The notes under the pieces: model-generated
Told to the model about the DNA's origin: nothing
The model's input: only the letters and a program-made list of their open reading frames with translations
The model's database searches: none
Position numbers and translations under genes: made by a program
Shown: in pieces, positions 53,813 through 62,300 of the stretch
Layout of the letters: each line of letters begins with the position of its first letter
How positions within the stretch are numbered: position 1 is the stretch's first letter
NCBI GenBank assembly: GCA_028285345.1
Contig: JANQPT010000014.1
Span: forward strand, 1-64,000
Direction of reading: 5' to 3'
Source of the DNA: Planctomycetales bacterium
GTDB lineage: Bacteria > Planctomycetota > Planctomycetia > Planctomycetales > Planctomycetaceae
DNA length: 64,000 nucleotides

Positions 53813-54277
53813 CTATTTCTGCATCGGTGAAAAACCGGTCGGTTTCAGGTACTGGCGGTCGATCTTCTTGACGAGCTTCCCCTCCTTGATCGAGTCCTTG
53901 TAGACCTGTCGCCACTCCGGATCCTGCCCGAACGCCTTCCAAGACTTTTTGGCCGCCTCTTCACTGGCGTGCGAAATCACGTACACCAGCGTGTTGTCTG
54001 CGAGTTTCTTGTCGGTCGGCGTCCAATACGCGACGTTCTTCATGCCGTGCTTTTCGAACAGCTTCATCGTATGGTCGCGGAACCGGGAATGGAGTGCCGA
54101 TAGCTTTCCGGGATGCGCGGTATACGTGCGAATTTCGAAGACGCGCTTCTGATCCGTCGCCTTTGCCTGCTTCGCTTCGTTTGCCTGCTTCGGAGAATCC
54201 TGCGCCGCTAATCCCGCGGCCGCAACGGCAACACAGAAAACCAGACTACACGCCAATCCAACACGTTTTATCATCAT
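53813..54277 (-). CDS. Exported NIPSNAP-family protein
   Basis: A 154-residue protein with a signal peptide (RVGLACSLVFCVAVAAAGLAA). After a short polar linker there is one NIPSNAP domain: FEIRTYTAHPGKLSALHSRF, YWTPTDKK, and SWKAFGQDPEWRQVYKDS. The fold is ferredoxin-like and its role is unknown. ATG at 54277 is chosen because GGAAAGG lies six bases before it, against a longer TTG start. It is on the same strand as the SDR gene and mtnA. Confidence 0.9.
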   Translation of the reverse strand: MMIKRVGLACSLVFCVAVAAAGLAAQDSPKQANEAKQAKATDQKRVFEIRTYTAHPGKLSALHSRFRDHTMKLFEKHGMKNVAYWTPTDKKLADNTLVYVISHASEEAAKKSWKAFGQDPEWRQVYKDSIKEGKLVKKIDRQYLKPTGFSPMQK

Positions 54278-54403
54278 CGCATGCCTTTCCAATAGAAGAT
54301 CAGATTCCTCAGCAGCTTCGTCGTCGAACCTCCCGATTGGATCGGGGATCGTGCGCCCGTTCGTTCTCGACTCACCTCAGACGGCTCGCTCGACGCGGCA
54401 AGA

Positions 54404-55186
54404 TTACCACAACGTATATCCGCCGTCGATCACCAACGCCGCACCGGTCATGTAGCGAGATGCATCCGACGCAAGATAGACTGCCAGCGGGCCCAAATCC
54501 TCCGGTTCGCCGAATTTTCCAGCGGGGATCGCCGCTTCGAATTTCTCGATCACGTCCGGGTTGTCCCGCGCCCATCGCTGGTTTGGCTCCGTCATGAAGC
54601 CGCCGGGACAGATTGCATTGACGGTCACCCCGTGTGGCGCCCAATCGGCGGCTGTTGAGCGAGTCAAGGCAATGACCGCCGCCTTGGCCGTTTCGTAACT
54701 GCGTCCGCCGATACCCCGGCTGGCGATCATTCCGGAGATTGACGCGTTGTTGATCACCCGTCCCCCCGACTCGCGGCCGAGCATCTCCCCGCCGATCACC
54801 TTGGTGCAGATGAACGTGCTTGTCAGATTGAGATCAATGATCGTTGCCCACTCCTCCAGCGGGAGTTCTTCCGTGGGAATGTTGATCCGGCGTCCGCCGA
54901 CATTGTTAATCAAAATGTCAAACGGACCGTGATCCGCAAGAGCGTCGCGACAGATCTGTTCCGCCTCGCGCGGCTGTCCAATATCCCCGATGATCGTGTC
55001 CGCGGCACGGCCAAACTGGCGGATATCATCCGCGGTGGCCTGCAGGCTCTCAGGATCGCGTCCCACAAGCGTGACGTCCGCTCCCGCCTCAGCAATTGCC
55101 AATGCCATCTCACGACCCAGCCCGCGGCTCCCGCCTGTTATGAACAACCTCCGCCCGTCTAAGCGAAACCGATCCCAGATGCTCAT
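54404..55186 (-). CDS. Short-chain dehydrogenase/reductase
   Basis: A 260-residue classical SDR. It has TGGSRGLGREMALAIAEAGA for NAD(P), NNVGGRRIN, Ser in NNASISGMIA and the catalytic YETAK. The C-terminal end is LASDASRYMTGAALVIDGGY. It resembles gluconate 5-dehydrogenase or 3-oxoacyl-reductase types, but the substrate is not determinable. The ATG follows GGAGAGATAGG. It is downstream of rsmD on the same strand with an 83-bp gap. Confidence 0.92.
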   Translation of the reverse strand: MSIWDRFRLDGRRLFITGGSRGLGREMALAIAEAGADVTLVGRDPESLQATADDIRQFGRAADTIIGDIGQPREAEQICRDALADHGPFDILINNVGGRRINIPTEELPLEEWATIIDLNLTSTFICTKVIGGEMLGRESGGRVINNASISGMIASRGIGGRSYETAKAAVIALTRSTAADWAPHGVTVNAICPGGFMTEPNQRWARDNPDVIEKFEAAIPAGKFGEPEDLGPLAVYLASDASRYMTGAALVIDGGYTLW

Positions 55187-55269
55187 CCTATCTCTCCGGC
55201 GTTGAGTGAACGTACTCCTCTCAAGAGATTCTTACGTTAGCCGCTGGTGACCGCCGCCGCAAACGTACG

Positions 55270-55869
55270 TCAATCGGCCGTGCTGCGCGGGGGCGCCGAC
55301 TTGCGATAAAAGTGCAGCGCCATACTGGAGGGTCGAATTTGTTCTTGCAGCGTCCAAGCGGGCGGGACCTCGAACTCGGTGCGCGAAGCGGTGCGAATAA
55401 CAAGTAGCGCTTCCTCCGCGGAGACGTCGTCTCGCGCCAATCGCGAGAGGGCTTTGTACGGCAACGAATCTGCCCCGGCGTTTTCCATGAAGCGATACGG
55501 GGGATCGAAGAAGATGATATCGTAGGGGCTCCACGCATCGACCCCTTTGGGTTTGAACGACGATCGCAGGGCGTTCGTCCGCCAGCACATGGTCTCGTCT
55601 TCCGCGCCGAGTGCGGCGACGTTCTTCTTGAGCAGTTCCCAGGCTCGATGGTCCTGTTCGAGGAATACGACGAACCGTCCGCCTCGACTAAGCGCTTCCA
55701 GTCCGAAACTGCCAGTTCCGGCGAAGACATCGGCAATACAGGCCTCCGGCAGAACGTCGGACAGCCTGTCGAACAGTGCCACCTTAACGCGATCGATGAT
55801 CGGACGCGTTGTCTGTCCGGGATTGGCGAGCAACTTCCGCCGGCGGTACTTACCCGAGATGATGCGCAT
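55270..55869 (-). CDS. rsmD: 16S rRNA (guanine(966)-N(2))-methyltransferase
   Basis: A 199-residue SAM-dependent methyltransferase that modifies G966 of 16S rRNA. The start MRIISGKYRRRKLLANPG is diagnostic. The SAM motif is DVFAGTGSFGLEALSRGG and the catalytic motif is IIFFDPPYRFM. It has about 10 extra residues at the C-terminus (KSAPPRSTAD). No adjacent coaD is found, although that is the usual neighbour in many bacteria. Confidence 0.94.
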   Translation of the reverse strand: MRIISGKYRRRKLLANPGQTTRPIIDRVKVALFDRLSDVLPEACIADVFAGTGSFGLEALSRGGRFVVFLEQDHRAWELLKKNVAALGAEDETMCWRTNALRSSFKPKGVDAWSPYDIIFFDPPYRFMENAGADSLPYKALSRLARDDVSAEEALLVIRTASRTEFEVPPAWTLQEQIRPSSMALHFYRKSAPPRSTAD

Positions 55870-55921
55870 CTAAGATCAACGACAGAAACTGCATGGCTCA
55901 GAGAAATCGGCCGGCGGCCGC

Positions 55922-56449
55922 CTACTTCCGTTTTGACTCGATATGGCGGCGAATGATTTCCTGTGCCTCTTCTGCAATGGATTTTGATTCGGTCTCGGCC
56001 GGCGGCAGGTCGCTCAAATGGGATTGTTCCTGCCCTTTGATCGACTCGTACGTTCCAATTTCCGTCGTGTCGGCATCGCTGGCGACGGCGTTGGTGTCTC
56101 CTTCGGCCAGCCAATTGGCGATATCGTCGTCGGCGACGTCGCCCGACGGCTGCGCCAACTGGGGAATCTCCATCGTGAATTTGACCGGGCCGACCTTCAG
56201 CAGATCGCCTGGGCGCATGACGTAGTCTTTTTCGATTCTAGCGCCGTTGATGAGCACGCCGTTTTGGCTACCGGCATCTTTGACCAGAATTCCGTCGTTC
56301 GTCGCGGTCAGCGTGCAGTGGATTCGACTGACGTCGCCCGAGGTGAGCCGCACATAACACTTGTCGTCCCGGCCCACAGAGACCTCGCGTGCCGGCAGGG
56401 GAATCTTCGTGCCTTGATGCTTGCCGTTCTGCACAATCAATGTCGCCAT
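55922..56449 (-). CDS. FHA-domain protein
   Basis: A 175-residue protein with a forkhead-associated domain in residues about 1-95, which binds phosphothreonine. The conserved residues are in VSVGRDDKCYVRL, SRIHCTLTATNDG and SQNGVLINGARIE. The C-terminal part is acidic and lacks structure by eye, ending in a Lys/Arg tail. No kinase gene is adjacent, so the phospho-partner is unknown. ATG at 56449 follows AAGGCGA; the frame extends upstream without conserved sequence. Confidence 0.9.
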   Translation of the reverse strand: MATLIVQNGKHQGTKIPLPAREVSVGRDDKCYVRLTSGDVSRIHCTLTATNDGILVKDAGSQNGVLINGARIEKDYVMRPGDLLKVGPVKFTMEIPQLAQPSGDVADDDIANWLAEGDTNAVASDADTTEIGTYESIKGQEQSHLSDLPPAETESKSIAEEAQEIIRRHIESKRK

Positions 56450-56777
56450 GGCCGTTCGCCTTACTTTGGGACAACTGAGCGCTGAGACCACTGTGATTCT
56501 ATGACGGAACAATAAATAAATGAAGGTGTCTTCGCTGCCGACCTGCAGCGAGCCGATTTCACGCTGGACATCGCTGTCTTTCCAGGCTCACGCCCTGGTC
56601 GGCGTATATGCGACTTTTCGCTGACTGTCAAATCCCACGGCTAAGTTCTCATCTCCCAACGACGGCCCTGTCTGGGATTAGAGTTCGAGGTGCAGCCGGG
56701 AATAAACCGCACGAAACCTTGTGGAAGTGGTGCTCCCGATGCGATGAATTAATCAGATTCGAAGTTGTGACACTCCT
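56450..56777. other. Intergenic region
   Basis: This 328-bp stretch separates the response regulator stop from the FHA gene start. It contains an AT-rich run (AACAATAAATAAATG) near 56510, possibly part of the FHA gene promoter. Nothing else was recognised. Confidence 0.35.
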
Positions 56778-57338
56778 CTAGTCGTGAACAGGAACCATCG
56801 TCGGCTCTCCGCATTCCGGGCAAGTCAATTGCTTGCCGCGATGCACCGGGCTGACGCGAAATCGCTTTCCGCAACTGCAAGAGAAACGGACGCGACGGTC
56901 TTCGCGCGGACGGTCGGAGTGTAGCTCCCACCAAGAGTTCTCGGCGATCTCACGGATCTTCGATAACAGCAACTCCGGCTCGACCGGCTTGACCAAATAT
57001 CCGTCGGCGCCCACGCGGTTGGCGAGACGTTTCGCGTCGTCGGACGCGATCTCTGAAACGATCAGTACTGGTACGGTCTTGTCAGCTTGCTTGAAACGCT
57101 CGCAAATCTCAAATCCCGATTCCCCAGGCAGGATCAACTCCAAAATCACGAAGTCCGGTTTGCGCATCACGAAAATCGACTGGGCTTGCCCGCCGTCTTT
57201 CGCGGTGAGAACTGTGAATTTTTGACTTTCAAGCAGCGTCTTCATGGACTGAGCCGTCTCGGTGTCTCCTTCGATCAGAAGCACGCGGTTAACGACAACG
57301 TCAGTGAGGGCGCGGCCGGAGAAATCCTCTGCGACCAT
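56778..57338 (-). CDS. Response-regulator receiver domain with zinc ribbon; Glu at phospho-site
   Basis: A 186-residue protein. Residues about 16-130 are a CheY-type receiver: LLIEGDTETAQSM, VILELILPGESGFE, VLIVSEIASDD and GYLVKPVEPE. At the phospho-acceptor position there is Glu67 instead of Asp, and one of the paired acids at the start is Gly24. Ser95 and Lys117 are kept. Residues 150-186 form a zinc ribbon with C154, C156, C173 and C176. There is no DNA-binding domain. It should not be phosphorylated in the normal way and may be permanently in one state. No kinase gene is nearby. Confidence 0.87.
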   Translation of the reverse strand: MVAEDFSGRALTDVVVNRVLLIEGDTETAQSMKTLLESQKFTVLTAKDGGQAQSIFVMRKPDFVILELILPGESGFEICERFKQADKTVPVLIVSEIASDDAKRLANRVGADGYLVKPVEPELLLSKIREIAENSWWELHSDRPREDRRVRFSCSCGKRFRVSPVHRGKQLTCPECGEPTMVPVHD

Positions 57339-58333
57339 AGAACTTCCACTCTTACGATTGAAAATCGATAAATGAAATGCTGGAATGCCGCTAGATGTCA
57401 GTTGAGAATGAATCTAAGTAGAATGCCCTATAGGAATTCGAGAAACCAAAAATCGAATATGAACTATATGTTAGCCATAACCGAAAACGACTTGATATGC
57501 AAACAAAAAGTCAAAAGTTCCCTACTCTCACAGCGTTCATCGTCTAAGGATTTTCCCTGGTCTCAGGATAGGCTCGCATCGATGCGCCGTGCTCGCTACC
57601 GTCACAGCTGCGAAGCCACGCGGACCGCAACTTCTCTGGCATCAATCTTGGAAGTGATCGGCTCAGTGGCATTTCGTCATTCCGCACATTGTCGAACACA
57701 TTGAGGGACGCGCCGACTCTGCAGTCCGCTTGCCGACCACTGATCGCTGCTTCCCACTCTCCGGCGCACCGCCAACGAAGTCGCATAGTCAACAACTCAA
57801 ACATAGTCAGAAACTCAAACATAGTCAGAAACTCAAACACCGTTCGCCGAAGAACGGACCGTCGCTTTGAGGACGTTTGACGATCGATCGGTGCCGCTTC
57901 GCCGATTCCCACAATGTAGGTTCGCAACTGCTCCGAGATTATTCGCGGGAAATCCCACCTCTCCGGTGTGTTCTAGGAACCCATACCGATCGAATCGCGG
58001 GAAACACAGTTTCGTTGACTACACAGCGGAAATGTGCCGGCTCCTCAATCATGACGACTCATAACTGTATATATAACAGGTGGTTGCGCCCGTTTCTTTT
58101 GTGGGCTTTGCAACCGGCGGCCGCGCGGCGTGATTCTCGCCAAAGTGGTCGCTCGTCGACGCCTCTTGACCTAACCGGAACCGCTGCTTAGAATAATATT
58201 GAGATGAGTTTGCGGGCATAGGGTGATAGTATCGTCAGACATTCACACCATCGTAGACTGTCTGCAAATCATTCTCGCGGCCTGTGTTCCAGTGGAAAGG
58301 AACGGGCGTCAAATACTTGGAGAGTAGCGTCTG
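57339..58333. other. Long intergenic region before csrA with 18-bp tandem repeats
   Basis: This 995-bp stretch has lower GC than most of the window and no convincing gene. CATAGTCAGAAACTCAAA-type units of 18 bp repeat about three times at 57786-57840. A TATATATAACAGG stretch lies near 58070. The last 60 bases before csrA contain GGA motifs (GGAAAGGA, TTGGAG), which are known CsrA binding elements, so autoregulation is possible. Confidence 0.45.
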
Positions 58334-58540
58334 ATGTTGGTTCTTTCGCGTAAAAAGAACGAAAGCATTGTCATTGACGATAACATCGTCATCACAGTGG
58401 TGGAAGTTCGCGGGGATAAGGTCCGCTTGGGAATCCAAGCGCCCAAAGAGATTCCCGTGCATCGCAGTGAAGTCTACGCAGCAATCCACGATCAGTCTCA
58501 AAAAACGGGGCATTCCGGCGTTTCTTCTGCAGAAACGTAG
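58334..58540 (+). CDS. csrA: Carbon storage regulator CsrA
   Basis: A 68-residue RNA-binding protein that binds GGA motifs in mRNA leaders. The start MLVLSRKKNESIVIDDNIVI and GDKVRLGIQAPKEIPVHRSEVY are diagnostic. The RNA-contacting Arg in VHRSE is present. It has an 8-residue Ser/Gly tail. GGAG lies 11 bases before the ATG. In many bacteria csrA sits with flagellar genes; no such genes are in this window. The tRNA-Glu gene is next on the same strand. Confidence 0.95.
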   Translation: MLVLSRKKNESIVIDDNIVITVVEVRGDKVRLGIQAPKEIPVHRSEVYAAIHDQSQKTGHSGVSSAET

Positions 58541-58807
58541 GGAATATTCTGATCGTTGCGCGTCGTTCGACTTGCCATGCTCTTTGTTCAAGGTGATGAC
58601 TTCTTAGTCGCAAAACTAGCGGTACTGTAATCCTGCAGTTCAGCCGTTGTTTCTTGCGATTTCTCGCCTTTCGCTCATCTGTTGTTCGACCTCTGGTCGA
58701 TCTCATCACGGTGCTCGGATTCCAGAGAAACGCTCAGCGAATCTTCACCCCCTCCTATCTTGACAGAGGACAGAGCGGTTCATTAAGTTATGAGCCTGCC
58801 AAGAGTT

Positions 58808-58881
58808 GGCCCCATCGTCTAATCCGGTTAGGACACCGGGTTTTCATCCCGGCAATAGGGGTTCAAATCCCCTTGGGGTCA
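58808..58881 (+). tRNA. trnE: tRNA-Glu (anticodon UUC)
   Basis: A full cloverleaf can be drawn. The 7-bp acceptor stem is GGCCCCA with TGGGGTC (one G-T pair), the D arm lies in GTCTAATCCGGTTAGGAC, the anticodon stem is CCGGG/CCCGG around TTTTCAT with TTC as anticodon, and the T arm is GGGGTTCAAATCCCC. The discriminator base is A and CCA is not encoded. Confidence 0.97.
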
Positions 58882-58928
58882 CATTGAGCCGAAGTTGCAC
58901 CGACATAGCGACTTATGGCGCAATTAAG

Positions 58929-58962
58929 AAAAAAGGGCCAGCGACAGCTGGTCCTTTTTTTC
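58929..58962 (+). terminator. Rho-independent terminator after tRNA-Glu
   Basis: GGGCCAGC pairs with GCTGGTCC around GACA, followed by seven T. It lies 48 bp downstream of the tRNA. The run of A before it could also allow termination on the opposite strand. Confidence 0.9.
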
Positions 58963-59312
58963 GTTTGATACGATTGTTGCTCCAGTATTGTTGAGTGCTG
59001 TCACTACAGGGACATCCTTCCGCAGGCACACGTGTCGCAAGTCGCGGGGCACGGGAAACGTCAAACGCACAATACTGAGACGTGTTGGCTCGCAGCACCG
59101 CCGATTCAGTGCACGATTCGTCATCCGACCCATTGAAGTCGCAACGCTCAACTGACTGTTCGTTGAGGGTGAGAATACTGTCCACATGACAGGACGGACG
59201 GTCGTGAAATGAGCGTTTGCGAGTCAAGCAAAGCCGCTCGATGCGGCCAGCAATCTGGCCGCACCACCCGATCGGTGACGTGTCTAAAGCACGTCGGGAG
59301 TCAATACTGGCG
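58963..59312. other. Intergenic region
   Basis: This 350-bp stretch lies between the tRNA terminator and the stop of the M36 protease gene. Only weak shadow frames are present. No repeat or RNA gene was recognised. Confidence 0.35.
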
Positions 59313-62300
59313 TTAGCCGACGATGCTGTTTGCCAGCAGGTCAAACAGGTCGTCGTCGTCGGAAAAGTCGAACAGGTCGTACTCGCCGATGATGATGTCA
59401 AAACCTGTACCGGGGTCGACAAGGGTTGGACCTTGAAAACCGGCGACGATCCAGTCGTCCCCGGCGAAGGTCGCAATCAAGTTGCTGCCGCCGATGGTTG
59501 TGACCCTATCCACCCCGTTGCCGCCCAAAATGATGTCGTCTCCGTAGGTGGTGTCGATCTTGTTGTTGCCGTCTCCCGCGTCGATCGCATTGTCGCCATG
59601 CCCGGCGTGGATTTTGTCGTCACCGCTGCCGGAGATGATGGTGTCGTTGCCCCGCCGCGTCGTGATCGTATTGTTCCCCCCGCCAGCGTCAATGTAATTG
59701 TCGCCGCCGGAATCGCGGATCACGTCATCACCGCGTCCGGAGTAAATGCGATCGTCGCCGGAATTCGTGCGGATGACGTTATCCCCATCTCCGGCGTGAA
59801 TGTAGTTTGTGCCGCCGTAGGCGATGATGGTGTCGTCTCCGGCTCTGCCGTAAACGACGTTTTTGCCATCATGAGTATATGATGTGTCATTACCGGCACC
59901 GCCGTCGAAGAGCACGTCGAAGTTACCCCAATCAGATTTAAAAACGTCGTTACCGTTCATGCCGAACGCGTACACGCGCCCTGTGACGGTGTGCGTACCC
60001 ATGGTTCGACCGTTGAGGCGCATTTCGATTCGGTTGCCACCTCGATCGATGATTCGGAATTCGTCGTGCCCATTTGTGCCTGCGACCGCCAAGTCATTGC
60101 CCTGAGCTTGGAACGTGCCGATGTTGATCCGATGTGTGTCGGTCGTGTTCAAGCCAGTCCTGAGATTGATGGCAGTGACTGTGATCGTGTACGTGCCGGT
60201 GTCGTGATAGACATTACCGACCCGATAGCCGTTGGGGCCGCGGACGGTGCGTGTCGGCCGGCCATCGCCCCAATTGATCATGTAAATGTACTCAGGCTCA
60301 GTCGCTGTGGGGCCCAGGTCGAGCGTGATTCGACGCGTTTGGCCCACCACTCCGTTCGTGTCGCCCAGAATTCTCAACTGCGACGGATCTTCGAGAAAGA
60401 TTTGGGTTTTCGCACCGTCGTACATGCCGGTGTCGTCGGTCACCTTCAGTCGAACCGTGGCGCTGGGGCGTCCTCCCAGGTCTGCCACCGTAAAGTACGG
60501 CCGGATTCCGCGGGCGTCATCAAATTGGCCATCCAGGTCGAAATCCCATTCATAAATCAGCGTATTGTTGTCGGGCTGATTCAAATCGAACGTCTCGCTG
60601 GCATCCAGCCGGATTACGTCGCGGTTCCCGAAGACATACGGTCCACCGGCGTCGGCAACCGGTTTGGTGGGTATCGCGACACCTTCGACCAAGATGTTGT
60701 CAAAATTGATACCGGGATAGGTCACGGATCCGTCACTACCGAACTGGAAACGGACTGTTACAATCTGACCGTCAAAACTAGACAGGTCGAAGACTGCGAT
60801 CCCATCATCCAGGATGCCGTTGCTATCGTAGGCGATGCTTCCTAGCTCCGGTCGATGGATGTCGAACTGGTCCTCGTAGGGCAGCCCCGAGTCCGGAAAG
60901 ATCAGGTCGCCCGGCGGGTTCACGGTGGTGACGCTGGCCTGCAAGTTGAAGCGGTCGAAGTGGTCTTCAATCCAAGCTGCGTACTCGAATTGCATCGAGA
61001 CGCGCTCAAAGCCCCGCAAATCGAGTGTGACTTCGTAGTACGAATAATCATTGTTCCCGTAATCCGTGGGATGCCCGACCATCAACGTGCCATTATTCAA
61101 CGGCGTATTTGTATCGTTGATCGTGAAGGAGCCGTGAAGAGATTCATTCGCGCCCAGTCCGGTCTCAAAGTCTTGTACAAAAACATCAGTGAGCAGAATG
61201 ATGTCGGCGGTGTCAGTCACAACGGCGGGGTTGCCTGAGCCGTCGTCCACGTCGTTGTAGGTGACGGTAATCATATCGTCGATGTTGACGCCCAGTGTCC
61301 CGTCATTGGCGGTCGACGATGCGCCCAACTGCACCGTTCCCTCAAACAGGCCCAACGTAATCTCCGTCAGGCTGACCGTTTCGATGTCGCCGCCGGAGGA
61401 GACGACTTGAATGTCGATCGGTCCGGTCGTGGTCAAGTCGATGTCGCGCAGGGTGATGGTCACAGTGTCGCCGACTTCGTAGAATTCCGCGTCGAAATCG
61501 ACTTCGCCGCTCGAATTCGCCGGGAAATCAAACGCTTCGACCACGGTCGTCGCGTTACCACTTCCGCCGTCGAAGGCGCTAAATCCCATCCCACGGCGGG
61601 CGAACGCGGTCCAAATGGCCAGCTGGTTCGCGCCACCATTGGCGATCTGGTCGGCCAGCAAGATCGCGTCGCGGCCGTCCAAAAACGATGGATTGGCCGG
61701 CTGCAACTTCAGCCCGTCCATGACCAGTTGCATCGCCAGATTATTGCCGCCTGTGCCGTTATACAGATCCGGATCGAAGCCCATTGCGGGAATATTTCCA
61801 CCGTCGCCGTTGATCAGCAGCCAGTTCAGGTCCCACAGGGCAGAGGCCCAGATCTCGCCGGCGTTGTGCACCTGACTGCTTTGATTATAAGCATCGTAAG
61901 TATGTGGATTAATCGACATGTCGAAACTGTACGGAAAACGCCGAATCCCGGCGGGATCATCTAAGACGTAATCGCCGATGGCATAGGCGTCGAACTGGCC
62001 GTCTGTTGTCTTTTGAGCGAACATCAGCGACCACCAGTCGCTCCAGCCTTCACCCATGCCTCCGCTCTGGATGGCGTCCAGCGCTCCGGAGTTTGCCGCA
62101 CCGCCTGTCAGCCGGTTCGACACACCGTGGCCGTACTCGTGAACGATAATCGTGTTCTCCAAATCGCTGTCGCGATTCGGAGTGGTGAGGTCGAATATGA
62201 ATTGCTGCATTCGCGGGGCAATCCCGTCCGGGGGAGTTGCAAAATTCGCGTTGTTGAAACCCGATCCATCTTGCGCGTCGGCCTGCACGGCATCGCCGCC

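Noticed and set aside
57780..57845. Possible CRISPR array
   Set aside because: The units are only 18 bp and directly adjacent without spacers, and no cas genes exist in the window.
57544..57927. Minus-strand frame of 127 codons with EFLTMF repeats
   Set aside because: The repeats are the translation of the short 18-bp DNA tandem repeat; the rest has no coding features or ribosome site.
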